Source: JBKBUF01 sp046290815 (GTDB lineage Bacteria > Bacteroidota > Bacteroidia > Cytophagales > Cytophagaceae). Taken from it: a DNA stretch of 64,000 nucleotides. Shown in pieces: positions 34,401 to 42,865 of the stretch. A model generated the notes under the pieces. It saw nothing but the letters and a program-made list of their open reading frames with translations, was not told the DNA's origin and did not search any database. Position numbers and translations under genes: made by a program. Positions within the stretch are counted from its first letter, which is position 1, and each line of letters starts with the position of its first letter. The stretch is taken from contig JBKBUF010000015.1 of NCBI GenBank assembly GCA_046290815.1, forward strand, positions 48,127-112,126, written 5' to 3'.

Positions 34401-35109
34401 TATGAATGCTACCTTAAAATGGAACTTCGGAGCCGGTGCAAACCCTGCTACCGGAACAGGAAACGGACCACATAATGTTACCTACAGTAGCAGTGGAAAC
34501 AAAACTGTAATTGCAGAATACATAGACAATTTCGGAAACTTCCCGGTTGCAAGCACCACCAAAACAGATTACATTGTTATCAGCGGATCTGTAAATACCT
34601 CCGTTATAACAGGACCTTCAAACATTACTGATTGCTCTGGTTCTGAAACCTATAGTGTTACCAATACTACAGGTTCAAGTTATAACTGGACTGCAACAGG
34701 TGGTGCAAGTATATTATCAGGAAACGGCACCAACAGTGTTGTAGTGAAGTTCAATAATTCTGCTTCTACCATTAGTGTGACAGAAACTAATTCGTCCGGA
34801 TGCGTAGGAACAGCAAAAACAATTAATGTAAGCTGTCCTACCGGAATTGCTGATGCCTCTTTAAATGCATTAAAAGTTTACCCTAATCCTTCCTCAGGAA
34901 TCGTAAACCTTGATATTTCTTTTGAAAAAGCAGAAAGCTTCAGACTTAAAGTGTATGATATGAACGGACAGTTGGTATTCTCAAAAGAAGGAATGGTTTC
35001 AGGAGATTACAATGAACAGGTGGATCTCTCAGATCTTTCAAAGGGACTTTACTCTGTGAATCTGATTACAGACAGCAAAAAGATTTCTAAGACATTTATG
35101 TTGAAGTAA
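31471..35109 (+). CDS. T9SS type A cargo protein with L-type lectin and Ig-like repeats
   Basis: 1212 residues. Signal peptide (LLSYAIYSFLFLSVVSPSFGQ), an L-type (legume) lectin domain at about 28-230 with GGADGITFSFQN, the metal-site strand SLIVEFDTYRN and a final YWGFTASTGG, then a run of Ig-like/PKD-like modules with paired Cys. Two early ones are near repeats (GGTPAGGSYSGTGVNNGEFN and GGSPSGGVYSGTGVSDGKFN). The sorting domain begins LKVYPNPSSGIVNL and ends SKTFMLK. It probably binds glycans at the cell surface. A strong terminator follows. Confidence 0.9.
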   Translation: MIKSLLSYAIYSFLFLSVVSPSFGQGKFQLNGEATAISGVENYRLTPAQNSKFGSIWHRKMSDLSKDFEIKAWMYFGTNTGGADGITFSFQNQCTSVGSIGGSIGMGGVNPSLIVEFDTYRNSDFGDPVADHIGILKNGNASHNTHGLAGPVSMQANNNHVKTGWEWEVTIKWTASTKKLTVFFAGVERLTYTGDIVNEIFGGNPYVYWGFTASTGGLNNDHRVRIENFPTNEVKLNDGIICQGDTLQPILPGGTSYTWTPNTHISNSTVYNPKLYPPVDTKYIVEIKDACNNTQKDSIFVTVKPLPVISLSDFAPVCNNVSAFALTGGTPAGGSYSGTGVNNGEFNPATAGTGSHNITYTITGENGCQNKATKAIEVKQTTDASLSDLGPICINAPELTLAGGSPSGGVYSGTGVSDGKFNPATAGIGNHTITYKYTNTDNCVSEASKSIMVNGKPNPTISAPEGSVICSGNAITLSAGSASTIKYEWIKDNSSVSTLDAANNQFTATAGGSYKVRAVDNNGCEETSSELIVTTGTSPTADINSNATEFCPGDQITLTTSKQDGESVKWLRNNVEIAGESGLTYSTGIAGAYTVEITAADGCKTRSSAITLTQKAAAVATLSSAAPAFCPGANSITLTANNVSNATYTWYKDDQEITIPNASQYSATATGSYKVKVTLENGCHKTSDAVVLVTGTAPTASISSSANAFCQGSSLAITAEAVSGATYNWFRGGVKVAGPSSSNTYNTNEGGEIYAQVISNLGCSANSNSLNITKNALPAASISAPLTTICSGSSVTISANVISGATYEWFRNNNSLGTPTVDANTHAASIAGTYKVRINNGCVNSSNEITLNVSNAPSAAGSISGSTSFCAGADGNTYSIPAVTGATNYVWEISPANKATIKSGQGTRTITVDFTNSSVTLKVTPKNACGEGASSSQSITLETGFMCSTGQVSFAAYPTNTCQGSTVTFYNYTSNPPMNATLKWNFGAGANPATGTGNGPHNVTYSSSGNKTVIAEYIDNFGNFPVASTTKTDYIVISGSVNTSVITGPSNITDCSGSETYSVTNTTGSSYNWTATGGASILSGNGTNSVVVKFNNSASTISVTETNSSGCVGTAKTINVSCPTGIADASLNALKVYPNPSSGIVNLDISFEKAESFRLKVYDMNGQLVFSKEGMVSGDYNEQVDLSDLSKGLYSVNLITDSKKISKTFMLK

Positions 35110-35133
35110 ATAATATCAGCTTAAAATAATACA

Positions 35134-35166
35134 GAGGCTGTCTTTATGAGACAGCCTCATTTTTTT
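35134..35166 (+). terminator. Intrinsic terminator after the lectin cargo gene
   Basis: 10-bp stem GAGGCTGTCT / AGACAGCCTC, loop TTATG, then seven T within eight bases. Confidence 0.93.
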
Positions 35167-35237
35167 ATGAACAAATAATATCCAGGTTGCTTATCTTAAG
35201 AGCAATATACACTTGCCCTCCAAATATTTTGTGATGC

Positions 35238-35253
35238 ATTCTTTCGAAAGAAT
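35238..35253. promoter_or_regulatory. Perfect 16-bp palindrome upstream of the acyltransferase
   Basis: ATTCTTTCGAAAGAAT ends 29 bases before the ATG at 35283. It could be an operator for a dimeric repressor or part of the 5' leader. No regulator gene is adjacent, so the assignment is weak. Confidence 0.4.
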
Positions 35254-35282
35254 CGCTATATTAAAGCTCCTTAAGTTCAGGT

Positions 35283-35963
35283 ATGAAAAGAATAAAACGT
35301 ATTTTAAAAAAACTTCCTTTTCTTGGCAAATTAGCATTTGATAAAAGAAACAAAACAAAAGTAACAAAAGCCATTTCAGGAGAAAACAATAAAATAGAGC
35401 TAGATGAATCTTCGGTGTTACGCCATTGCAAAATAGAAATAGAAGGGAATAACAACATAATCGAAATAGCCAAACATTGTAATTTTAATAATGTAACTTT
35501 TTATATTAAAGGCCACAACCACAAAATAATAATAGATAAAAATGTTAAGTTCAAAAGAGGAGGATCTCTTTGGATTGAAGATGATAATTGCCAAATAATT
35601 ATAGGAGAATTTTCCACTTTTGAAGATGTGCATATTGCAGTAACAGAACCATTTTCCAAAATTGAGATAGGCAAGGATTGTATGTTTGCCTATGATATCG
35701 ATTTGAGAACCGGTGACTCTCATTCAATTCTTGATGTGAAGACTAATAAAAGAATCAACCACGCAAAAAGCATAAAAATTGGTGATCACGTATGGGTAGC
35801 CTCTCATGTATCTATTCTGAAGGGAGTTCATATTTCCAATAATTCAGTAATTGCAACAAGATCTGTAGTTACAAAATCTTTTGACGAGGGCAACATTGCA
35901 ATAGGTGGATCTCCAGCAAAAAAATTGAAAGAAAATATTACATGGGACAGGAGAAGAATTTAG
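35283..35963 (+). CDS. Left-handed beta-helix (hexapeptide) acyltransferase
   Basis: 226 residues. Hexapeptide-repeat strands run from about residue 40 (IELDESSVLRHCKIEIEGNNN, split by turns), ending in the family's CoA-binding tail: IKIGDHVWVASHVSILKG, SVIATRSVVTKSF, AIGGSPAKKL. The catalytic His is probably in the DSHSI region. Family members O-acetylate sugars in capsule, O-antigen or exopolysaccharide synthesis. It stands alone here, not in a glycan cluster. It converges with the kinase-like gene 30 bases away. Confidence 0.85.
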   Translation: MKRIKRILKKLPFLGKLAFDKRNKTKVTKAISGENNKIELDESSVLRHCKIEIEGNNNIIEIAKHCNFNNVTFYIKGHNHKIIIDKNVKFKRGGSLWIEDDNCQIIIGEFSTFEDVHIAVTEPFSKIEIGKDCMFAYDIDLRTGDSHSILDVKTNKRINHAKSIKIGDHVWVASHVSILKGVHISNNSVIATRSVVTKSFDEGNIAIGGSPAKKLKENITWDRRRI

Positions 35964-35992
35964 AATAATAAACCATTTACATCAACTTGAAA

Positions 35993-37000
35993 TTACTCTG
36001 TTAACAAATTCAGGTATTCCCTTATCAAATCAAAATACTTTCTAATCTTCATTTTTAGATCATCATCAGGAGTTTTTTCAGAAGCAAGCTGCAGGCAAAG
36101 CACCTTAGCTCTTACATTCGCTCGATACATTTTGTAGTAAACAAACAATTTCCTTTCTTCCGAATTCCTGATTGCTTTAAACTTTTTCAGATATTCTTTT
36201 ACTATCAGTTCTGAAAGATCCTGTCTGCCATGATACTCCAGATCCATGCAAAGAAATGCAAGATCATTAATTACATCAATGTGCCTGAACCTGTCACTGA
36301 ATTCCAAAGCATCAAACAATATGGGTGTCCTGTATAAAAAAATATTTCCGGTATGCAGATCGCCGTGACACTCTCTGAAAAACAACTCTTCCGTTCTTTT
36401 AACGATAAGTTCTTTCATGGAAGAAAGAAAGGCTTGTGCCTTCTCCACCGAAATTTCCAACAGCTTTACATATTGTTCATCAAAATTTGAAACAATAACC
36501 TCTTTCACCGAAAGAATATCGCGGAAATTCTGAAACAAGGTCTGATCATCTGCCTCAACTTTTACAATTTCACTGTTTATATGAACATCAGCTATTTTTT
36601 CTGCGAGTTTAAGTACCTCTTCAGCTTCAATCTTGCCCTCAGCAATCATTTCCGAAAGCAGGTTACTATTGGACAACCTGCGCATTTTAATGGCATAGTC
36701 AACCGTAGAACCTTTATCCAAACCAAGCACAATCTTATTTTTGAAATCCTTGACCTCTACCACCCCCATATATACATCTTTGGAATATTTGGAGTTAATG
36801 TCAAATTCCTTCTGACAAAAGTATTGGCGTTTCTTTAGACTGGAATAATCAAGAAATGAAGTTTTGATCGGCTTCTTGATTTTGTATACATATTTTTTGG
36901 AAAAGAAAATCCATGATACAGCCGTTTCCAGCATCTTAGGTTTTTTGATGCTTTCCTCTTCCGTCTCTATTACCAGCTTTTTAATTTGTGCTTCTGTCAT
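35993..37000 (-). CDS. Aminoglycoside-phosphotransferase-like kinase (COG2187 type)
   Basis: 335 residues, protein-kinase-like fold. N-terminal YKIKKPIKTSFLDYSS includes the ATP lysine region; the catalytic loop is ECHGDLHTGNIF and the metal-binding Asp lies in NDLAFLCMDL. In many bacteria the same domain is joined to a P-loop kinase in a single protein of about 500 residues. Here the P-loop part is a separate gene whose end overlaps this start by 20 bases, so the two products probably work together. The substrate is unknown. Confidence 0.85.
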   Translation of the reverse strand: MTEAQIKKLVIETEEESIKKPKMLETAVSWIFFSKKYVYKIKKPIKTSFLDYSSLKKRQYFCQKEFDINSKYSKDVYMGVVEVKDFKNKIVLGLDKGSTVDYAIKMRRLSNSNLLSEMIAEGKIEAEEVLKLAEKIADVHINSEIVKVEADDQTLFQNFRDILSVKEVIVSNFDEQYVKLLEISVEKAQAFLSSMKELIVKRTEELFFRECHGDLHTGNIFLYRTPILFDALEFSDRFRHIDVINDLAFLCMDLEYHGRQDLSELIVKEYLKKFKAIRNSEERKLFVYYKMYRANVRAKVLCLQLASEKTPDDDLKMKIRKYFDLIREYLNLLTE

Positions 37001-37475
37001 GATTAATATACTCCAATGCTGTTGAGATCATCGCATCCACATCATTCTGATCGGAGCTTAACTTCAAATGAGTGTGCTGAACCGGCTCAAATGAAGACTT
37101 TAGTTTCAAATATACATTAAAATCAGCATCAGTAAATGTTCTTTTCCGGTTTACCCTTTCTCTGATAATTTCTTCTGATGCTTCCACAAGTATAAAAAAA
37201 CAGCCGGGAAACGACTCGGCAAACTGCTTACGCAAATTATGAGAAAAGAAGCTTGCATCAATAACTACACCGGTAGCGATCCTTTTGGCCTCTTTGGTTT
37301 TCTCCAACAAAATTTCATAAATCTTCAACCTTTCTTCCATGGAATATCCTGGAGTAGCTTCCAGCTCCTTTCTGACCCTGTCACTGTTTAGATACACTGC
37401 ACCTATTTTTAATGCAAGCCTTTCAGCGAAATAGCTTTTGCCTGAACCGGGAAGACCAAATACAATTATTATCAA
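36981..37475 (-). CDS. P-loop kinase (COG0645 type), partner of the APH-like gene
   Basis: 164 residues. Walker A in VFGLPGSGKSYFAERLA, then NSDRVRKEL, VIDASFFSH and the lid region ERVNRKRT. The start is TTG at 37475: the protein begins MIIIVFGLPG, no in-frame ATG lies upstream in the visible leader and none is available before the P-loop. The 3' end overlaps the APH-like gene by 20 bases, suggesting translational coupling. The leader contains the words TTCAACATTCATC, also found before the dikinase gene. Confidence 0.85.
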   Translation of the reverse strand: MIIIVFGLPGSGKSYFAERLALKIGAVYLNSDRVRKELEATPGYSMEERLKIYEILLEKTKEAKRIATGVVIDASFFSHNLRKQFAESFPGCFFILVEASEEIIRERVNRKRTFTDADFNVYLKLKSSFEPVQHTHLKLSSDQNDVDAMISTALEYINHDRSTN

Positions 37476-37497
37476 TGTTGAAAGATGAATGTTGAAA
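37473..37497. repeat. TTCAACATTCATC-type word at the P-loop kinase start
   Basis: Minus-strand TTCAACATTCATCTTTCAACATTG runs into the TTG start codon. A close relative lies before the dikinase gene at 63848-63880. Confidence 0.55.
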
Positions 37498-37681
37498 ATA
37501 AGTTACCAGAAAAATTCATAATAAAACTCAGTTGAATCATTTCATCCCAAAGGATAACTTTTTGCATATTTTTTCGTTCAAAAACTGGTATTCAACAGAT
37601 TACTCATTATTTTCGGTAAAATTAATTGTATTATTTTTGTGCAAAAATTGAATTTACCCTTTAATATAAGGTATAAATACT

Positions 37682-37689
37682 TATTTTTG
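37682..37689 (+). promoter_or_regulatory. Candidate Bacteroidota -7 element upstream of pntAA
   Basis: TATTTTTG fits the Bacteroidota -7 consensus TAnnTTTG and lies 48 bases before the TTG start. A second TATTTTTG is at 37632-37639. No convincing -33 TTTG at the usual distance was seen for either, so this is tentative. Confidence 0.3.
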
Positions 37690-37737
37690 TACAATTTCGA
37701 CCATTGAAACCTTAGTTCAAAACTAAAATTAAACAAC

Positions 37738-38868
37738 TTGAAACTGGTAGTTCCCAAAGAAACGAAGCCATATGAGAAACGTGTGGCTTTGACCCCGGAC
37801 GTAGTAAAACAACTGATAAAAGCAGGATTTGAATGTGAGATAGAGGCAGGAGCAGGACTAAATTCCTACTTTTCAGATGAATCTTACGTAAATGCCGGAG
37901 CAAAAATTGTCAACGACAAAGATCAGCTGTATAAAACTGCTGATGTGGTATTAAAAGTAAATGCACCACAGCCTGAAGAAGTAAGGTTGATGAAACAGGG
38001 GTCTGTACTCATCTCCTTTATGTATGCTTACACCAATGGACCGCTGGTAAATGCCTGCCTTGACTCCAAAGTAAGTTCTTTTGCTATGGATGCAGTGCCA
38101 AGAATTTCCAGAGCTCAGAAGATGGACGCCTTAAGTTCTCAGGCGAATCTTGCAGGTTACAAAGCTGTAATTCTTGGCTCAAATCATCTTGGTAAAATAT
38201 TTCCTTTGATGATGACAGCTGCCGGTACTATCACTCCTGCGAAGGTATTGATTTTCGGCGCAGGTGTGGCAGGATTACAGGCCATAGCAACTGCAAAGAG
38301 ATTAGGTGCTGTAGTGGAGGTTACCGACGTAAGGAAAGAAACCAAAGAACAGGTTGAATCACTTGGAGGAAGATTTCTCGAAGTTAAAGCCGATACGGAA
38401 GTGAAAGTCGAAGGAGGATATGCTACAGAAGTTTCTCAGGAATATCTGCAAAAGCAAAAAGAACTTATACAAAAACATATTGCAGAAGCTGATCTTGTAA
38501 TCACCACTGCATTGGTGATGGGTAAAAAAGCTCCGATACTTGTTACTGAAGAAATGGTGAAGTCAATGAAGTTAGGTTCTGTTATAGTGGATATGGCAGT
38601 TGAATCCGGCGGAAACTGCGAAGTAAGTGAAGTGAATAAAACCGTGGTAAAACATGGTGTAACCATCATCGGAGAGTCCAATCTTCCATCACATCTTTCC
38701 GTCAACGCAAGTGAATTGTATGCCAGAAATATTCAGGCATTGCTGGTGCATCTTGCTACCAAAGAAGGGTTCAAATTTGAACTTGAAGAAGATATTACCA
38801 AAGGTTCAATCATCACTCATAATGGTGATATACTAAATGCATTAACTAAACAACTACTTGTAAAATAA
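37738..38868 (+). CDS. pntAA: NAD(P) transhydrogenase alpha subunit, part 1
   Basis: 376 residues. The NAD(H)-binding domain I of proton-translocating transhydrogenase: KLVVPKETKPYEKRVALTPD at the start, MDAVPRISRAQKMDALSSQAN, and a Rossmann motif FGAGVAGLQAIATAK. The start is TTG: an in-frame TGA at 37705 and no ATG or GTG between make it the only choice matching family starts. With the two following genes it forms the enzyme that transfers hydride between NADH and NADP+ driven by the proton gradient. The three-gene split is usual in this phylum. Confidence 0.94.
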   Translation: MKLVVPKETKPYEKRVALTPDVVKQLIKAGFECEIEAGAGLNSYFSDESYVNAGAKIVNDKDQLYKTADVVLKVNAPQPEEVRLMKQGSVLISFMYAYTNGPLVNACLDSKVSSFAMDAVPRISRAQKMDALSSQANLAGYKAVILGSNHLGKIFPLMMTAAGTITPAKVLIFGAGVAGLQAIATAKRLGAVVEVTDVRKETKEQVESLGGRFLEVKADTEVKVEGGYATEVSQEYLQKQKELIQKHIAEADLVITTALVMGKKAPILVTEEMVKSMKLGSVIVDMAVESGGNCEVSEVNKTVVKHGVTIIGESNLPSHLSVNASELYARNIQALLVHLATKEGFKFELEEDITKGSIITHNGDILNALTKQLLVK

Positions 38869-38878
38869 TTTGTCAATC

Positions 38879-39166
38879 ATGGACATAAACGGATTAATTA
38901 TATTAATATATGTGCTCGTACTTGCAAGCTTTGTAGGTTTTGAGCTTATCTCCAAAGTTCCTCCTACCCTGCACACACCACTGATGTCAGGTTCTAATGC
39001 TATTTCAGGTATTACAATCGTAGGTGCACTTGTTTGTGCCGGACCTGAGAGTCACAGCATAAGTAAAATATTAGGTTTCATAGCACTTATCCTGGCTACT
39101 ATCAATGTGGTGGGTGGATATGCAGTTACCGACAGAATGTTGAAAATGTTTAAAAAGAAAAAATAA
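38879..39166 (+). CDS. pntAB: NAD(P) transhydrogenase alpha subunit, part 2 (membrane)
   Basis: 95 residues from the ATG at 38879; a TTG 9 bases upstream is possible. Three membrane helices with the conserved cytosolic-side text VPPTLHTPLMSGSNAISGI, typical of the C-terminal membrane part of PntA. It contributes to the proton channel (domain II). It follows pntAA by 10 bases and precedes pntB by 9 bases. Confidence 0.94.
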   Translation: MDINGLIILIYVLVLASFVGFELISKVPPTLHTPLMSGSNAISGITIVGALVCAGPESHSISKILGFIALILATINVVGGYAVTDRMLKMFKKKK

Positions 39167-39175
39167 GAACTGACC

Positions 39176-40576
39176 GTGGAAAACAATTTAATTATACCAT
39201 TCGCTTACCTTATCTCTTCCACTCTGTTTGTTATCGGGATAAAGATGCTGGGTAAGACAGCAACAGCAAGACAAGGAAATTTATACTCTGCTGTTGCAAT
39301 GCTGATAGCAGTTGCAGCAACCATGTTTGACCAACGTGTTCTTAGCTATACTGAAATATTTGTAGCCATTCTTATTGGTTCTGCAATCGGTGCATACACT
39401 TCACAAAAAGTACCGATGACCTCTATGCCGGAGATGGTGGCTTTATTTAACGGTCTTGGAGGTCTTGCTTCAGTACTGGTAGCTTCTTCTGAGTACTGGA
39501 GAATCTTTAATGAAGCCCATGTTAATGTTGATGTGATATCAGGAACGGCAATTGGCCTTAGTATCATTATAGGTGCCGTTACTTTTACAGGTTCATATAT
39601 AGCTTTTGCCAAGCTTAAAGGCATCATGAACGGAGGAGCAATCACTTTTAAAGGACAACACATGCTTAATGCTGTGTTGTTTGCAATGGTCCTTATTGCT
39701 ACAATAATGATGATCCTTGACCCTACCAACAACCTGTATATGGCAGTCGTGCTGGTGATCGCTCTGTTACTTGGTATCCTTACAGTTATACCAATCGGAG
39801 GAGCTGATATGCCTGTGGTAATTTCATTGCTAAACTCCTACTCAGGTATTGCTGCCGCATTTACAGGATTTGTTCTTAATAACAACGTGCTTATTATTTC
39901 GGGAGCCCTTGTAGGTGCATCAGGAATTATCCTTACCCAGATCATGTGTAAAGCGATGAACAGATCCTTACTAAACGTACTTATGGGAGGTTTCGGGCAA
40001 TCGCCTTCTGCTGCGGCAGCAGGTGGTGGTTCAGCAGGAAATGTGGTGATCAAAGAAGTTGGTGTTGAAGAAGCTGCTATGATCTTTGATTCTTCGAGTT
40101 CTGTTATAGTTGTTCCCGGATATGGTATGGCGGTTGCACAGGCACAACATATCGTAAAAGAAATGACTGACCTGCTTGAGAAGAAAAACATTAATGTAAA
40201 GTTTGCCATTCATCCTGTTGCCGGACGTATGCCTGGTCACATGAACGTGTTATTGGCAGAAGCAAATGTCCCTTATGACAAGCTGGTGGAAATGGAAAGG
40301 ATTAACGATGAATTCAACAACACTGACGTTGTACTTATCATTGGTGCAAATGACATTGTAAACCCTGCAGCAAGAACAAACCCTGCCAGCCCGATTTATG
40401 GTATGCCGATACTGAATGCAGATAAAGCCAGAACTGTTATCATAAGCAAGAGAAGTATGGCTGCAGGTTATGCAGGTATTGAGAATGAACTTTTCGGATA
40501 TCCTAATGCTCTGATGTTATTTGGCGATGCAAAATCTACTATGACCAAAGTGGTGGAAGAGTTGAAAGGAATGTAA
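39176..40576 (+). CDS. pntB: NAD(P) transhydrogenase beta subunit
   Basis: 466 residues. Eight to nine membrane helices (domain II) occupy residues 5-260, then the NADP(H)-binding domain III with VPGYGMAVAQAQH, FAIHPVAGRMPGHMNVLLAEA, IGANDIVNPAA and MAAGYAGIENELF. The start is GTG at 39176; the next Met (residue 24) would cut the first helix. It completes the transhydrogenase. A terminator follows. Confidence 0.95.
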   Translation: MENNLIIPFAYLISSTLFVIGIKMLGKTATARQGNLYSAVAMLIAVAATMFDQRVLSYTEIFVAILIGSAIGAYTSQKVPMTSMPEMVALFNGLGGLASVLVASSEYWRIFNEAHVNVDVISGTAIGLSIIIGAVTFTGSYIAFAKLKGIMNGGAITFKGQHMLNAVLFAMVLIATIMMILDPTNNLYMAVVLVIALLLGILTVIPIGGADMPVVISLLNSYSGIAAAFTGFVLNNNVLIISGALVGASGIILTQIMCKAMNRSLLNVLMGGFGQSPSAAAAGGGSAGNVVIKEVGVEEAAMIFDSSSSVIVVPGYGMAVAQAQHIVKEMTDLLEKKNINVKFAIHPVAGRMPGHMNVLLAEANVPYDKLVEMERINDEFNNTDVVLIIGANDIVNPAARTNPASPIYGMPILNADKARTVIISKRSMAAGYAGIENELFGYPNALMLFGDAKSTMTKVVEELKGM

Positions 40577-40614
40577 AGGGATTTACGAGTTCAGATTTAA
40601 GATTTTAGATTTAT

Positions 40615-40638
40615 AAGCAGGAGAAATCCTGCTTTTTT
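40615..40638 (+). terminator. Intrinsic terminator after pntB
   Basis: 8-bp stem AAGCAGGA / TCCTGCTT closed by a GAAA tetraloop, followed by T. Confidence 0.9.
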
Positions 40639-40782
40639 ATTTTAGTACCGAGTTTGAAAAAAATATTTTCCTGTAAAAAAACAATTCTCCATAGCAAATA
40701 TTTAACTTTACAATTATTTTTGTATTTTATAATTCACTTTTCTATCTACTCAAAATTTTTTAAAACCGTTAACTTATAAACT

Positions 40783-41376
40783 ATGAAATCAATCGGATTA
40801 ACATTTTTTCTTTCGCTATTACTTTCTGTTAGTTTTTCAAAAACTGTTGTCATTTATGTTACCGAAAATGAAACATTCGACCCCGCCAATGCCACAGTAG
40901 ATGTAGGAGATATTGTAGAGTGGAGATACAAACCCGGAGAGGCTGCTACAAAAACGCATTCTATATGGACCTCTAATTTTCCGGAAGGCGCAGAGGTTAT
41001 ATATAAGTATATAACCCCTGAAGAGGAGGTGGTAACTTATGAAGTAAAAGTTGCAGGGGTTTATGAATATATATGTTATCCTCACGGGCCTCACATGTCA
41101 GGTAAATTTACTGCACTGGAAGTAACAGGAGTAAATAGTTTGAAACAGGACCATGATGAAATAATTATTGATGGAAATCTTATAAGTTTAAATCTTAAAG
41201 AACCTAAAGAATTTTCAATAATTCTAACGTCGCTATCAGGAAACAATTTTATGGAACAGTCGGTAGCAGGGCCTGCATTACATAATATCAATTATTCTTC
41301 CCTTCCTTCCGGAATTTATCTTCTAAATATTGCGGGAGACAACAGAAGAAGAACATTCAAATTTATAAAAGAATAA
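40783..41376 (+). CDS. Plastocyanin-like copper protein with T9SS-like C-terminal domain
   Basis: 197 residues. Signal peptide (GLTFFLSLLLSVSFS), a cupredoxin domain (about 20-114) with candidate type 1 copper ligands His59 (KTHSIW), Cys98, His101 and Met105 (CYPHGPHMSG), then a tail like a type A sorting domain (LTSLSGNN..., LPSGIYLLNIAG, TFKFIKE), though the usual YPNP start is missing. The Cys-x2-His-x3-Met loop is one residue shorter than in plastocyanin. Likely a surface or secreted electron carrier or copper binder. The following gene is also a cargo protein, 136 bases away. Confidence 0.82.
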   Translation: MKSIGLTFFLSLLLSVSFSKTVVIYVTENETFDPANATVDVGDIVEWRYKPGEAATKTHSIWTSNFPEGAEVIYKYITPEEEVVTYEVKVAGVYEYICYPHGPHMSGKFTALEVTGVNSLKQDHDEIIIDGNLISLNLKEPKEFSIILTSLSGNNFMEQSVAGPALHNINYSSLPSGIYLLNIAGDNRRRTFKFIKE

Positions 41377-41512
41377 ATTGTTAAAAGAAGATTGTCTACT
41401 TCAGACATTCCTTTTTAAATATAAATATTATTGTGCATAACGAAAACTGCAATCAGTAATGTTTACTGTTTAAGCATCCGCCTTACTCAAAATTGATTAA
41501 AAAAACACTTTT

Positions 41513-42859
41513 ATGTCTTACATTTTTACTTCAGCTGCATTAATTGCTTTTTTACTTTTCTCTTCCAATGCATCAGCTCAGATAAAACAGGAATGGGATG
41601 CATTGAAGCAACAAAAGAAACCTGTATTAAACCCATCCTTTGCCGGCACTTATTCTGAACCTGAACTTTTAGCTTTAACTGACTATGGTTGGGAAGATGG
41701 CATTCATATTTCAAAAAATGGCTTATACCTTTATTCACTTTATTATCCCGGCGATCTGCTATCCTGGACGAATTATTTTCTTGCAAACATAAGTAATCCT
41801 GATTTGTGCACCACATTTGGAAACACACAATTCTTAAGACCCTATGCTGATCATTACGGTATGGATCTTAAAACAAATCCTTTCGGTTGCGACAGCGTAT
41901 TTAATGTTGACATCGTATTCTCTAATAGAAATAATCTGACAGAAACATTTACTACCTGGCAATTGAGCAATCTTAAACAACCGGTTTATGCAGAAGCAAG
42001 CCCCATGCCTCTGTTCTCATATACAGATCCTGACAAGCTTCATATATTTGCATACACAATGGATGAAAAAATTTGGTTTATAAAAAACACTGATCCTTCA
42101 AATCTCAATAGCGCTGCTGCATACCAACTACCTGACCATATTAATCCTGTAAACAAAGAATTCATCGTAGACAATGTAGTTTTAGAGTGGATTGATGAAA
42201 ACAATATTATTATGGTATATGAAAAATATACCAACCCGGAGCAAAGAAAGTTTATGTACTCCATCAGTAACGACAAAGGTGATTCATGGAGTGAACCGAA
42301 TGAAATTACTTCTATAAATAATTTAGAAGGTCATATAGAACATCCTAATGTGTACAAGGACCAAGCAGGGAACTGGTCATTTTACTACTCATTAAATTTT
42401 GATATAGTAAGATCTTATCAAATTCAATCCGGCAACTGGCAGGAATGGTCTTTGCCTGAGGTAATAGTTTCCAAAGGAGATTTAGCAGGAATCGGGGAAC
42501 CTTCAATTACTGTCAATGGTGACATTGTTTTCGTAGGGGTAATGCATCATCAATCCTCCCAAAATTCCAATGATAAGTTTGATGCTGATCCCTGGACCAT
42601 CAAAAATATTAGCACGACAACCAATATTAAAGATCCCGGGAAGGAAATAAAAATTTATCCTAACCCTGCAACAGATAAAGTCAAAATTGAAACAGAAGAT
42701 AATTCATTTATAAGATGCATCATTACTGATTTAACAGGAAAACAAATTGCTGAATTTTTTTCCACTGACATTGACTTAAAGAATGTGGAGCCCGGTTTTT
42801 ATATTCTGGAAATTGAAAGTAAAACCGGTGCAGCGAAACAGCCAATATTAAAGAAATAA
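41513..42859 (+). CDS. T9SS type A cargo protein with sialidase-like Asp-box
   Basis: 448 residues. Signal peptide (MSYIFTSAALIAFLLFSSNASAQ), a beta-propeller-like middle part with one clear Asp-box (SNDKGDSWSEP) near residue 255, and a sorting domain starting IKIYPNPATDKVKI. The Asp-box is typical of sialidase/BNR propellers, but a single copy and no visible catalytic Arg triad leave the activity unknown. It ends 6 bases from the convergent OmpA gene, so no separate terminator fits between them. Confidence 0.82.
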   Translation: MSYIFTSAALIAFLLFSSNASAQIKQEWDALKQQKKPVLNPSFAGTYSEPELLALTDYGWEDGIHISKNGLYLYSLYYPGDLLSWTNYFLANISNPDLCTTFGNTQFLRPYADHYGMDLKTNPFGCDSVFNVDIVFSNRNNLTETFTTWQLSNLKQPVYAEASPMPLFSYTDPDKLHIFAYTMDEKIWFIKNTDPSNLNSAAAYQLPDHINPVNKEFIVDNVVLEWIDENNIIMVYEKYTNPEQRKFMYSISNDKGDSWSEPNEITSINNLEGHIEHPNVYKDQAGNWSFYYSLNFDIVRSYQIQSGNWQEWSLPEVIVSKGDLAGIGEPSITVNGDIVFVGVMHHQSSQNSNDKFDADPWTIKNISTTTNIKDPGKEIKIYPNPATDKVKIETEDNSFIRCIITDLTGKQIAEFFSTDIDLKNVEPGFYILEIESKTGAAKQPILKK

Positions 42860-42865
42860 AAAATC

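Noticed and set aside
35238..35253. Considered the 16-bp palindrome as a transposon end or att site
   Set aside because: No transposase, integrase, target duplication or second copy was seen; listed only as a possible operator.
41395..41425. Weak hairpin TGTCT-ACTTC-AGACA followed by T after the cupredoxin gene
   Set aside because: The stem is only 5 bp and not GC-rich, so it is too weak to call a terminator.
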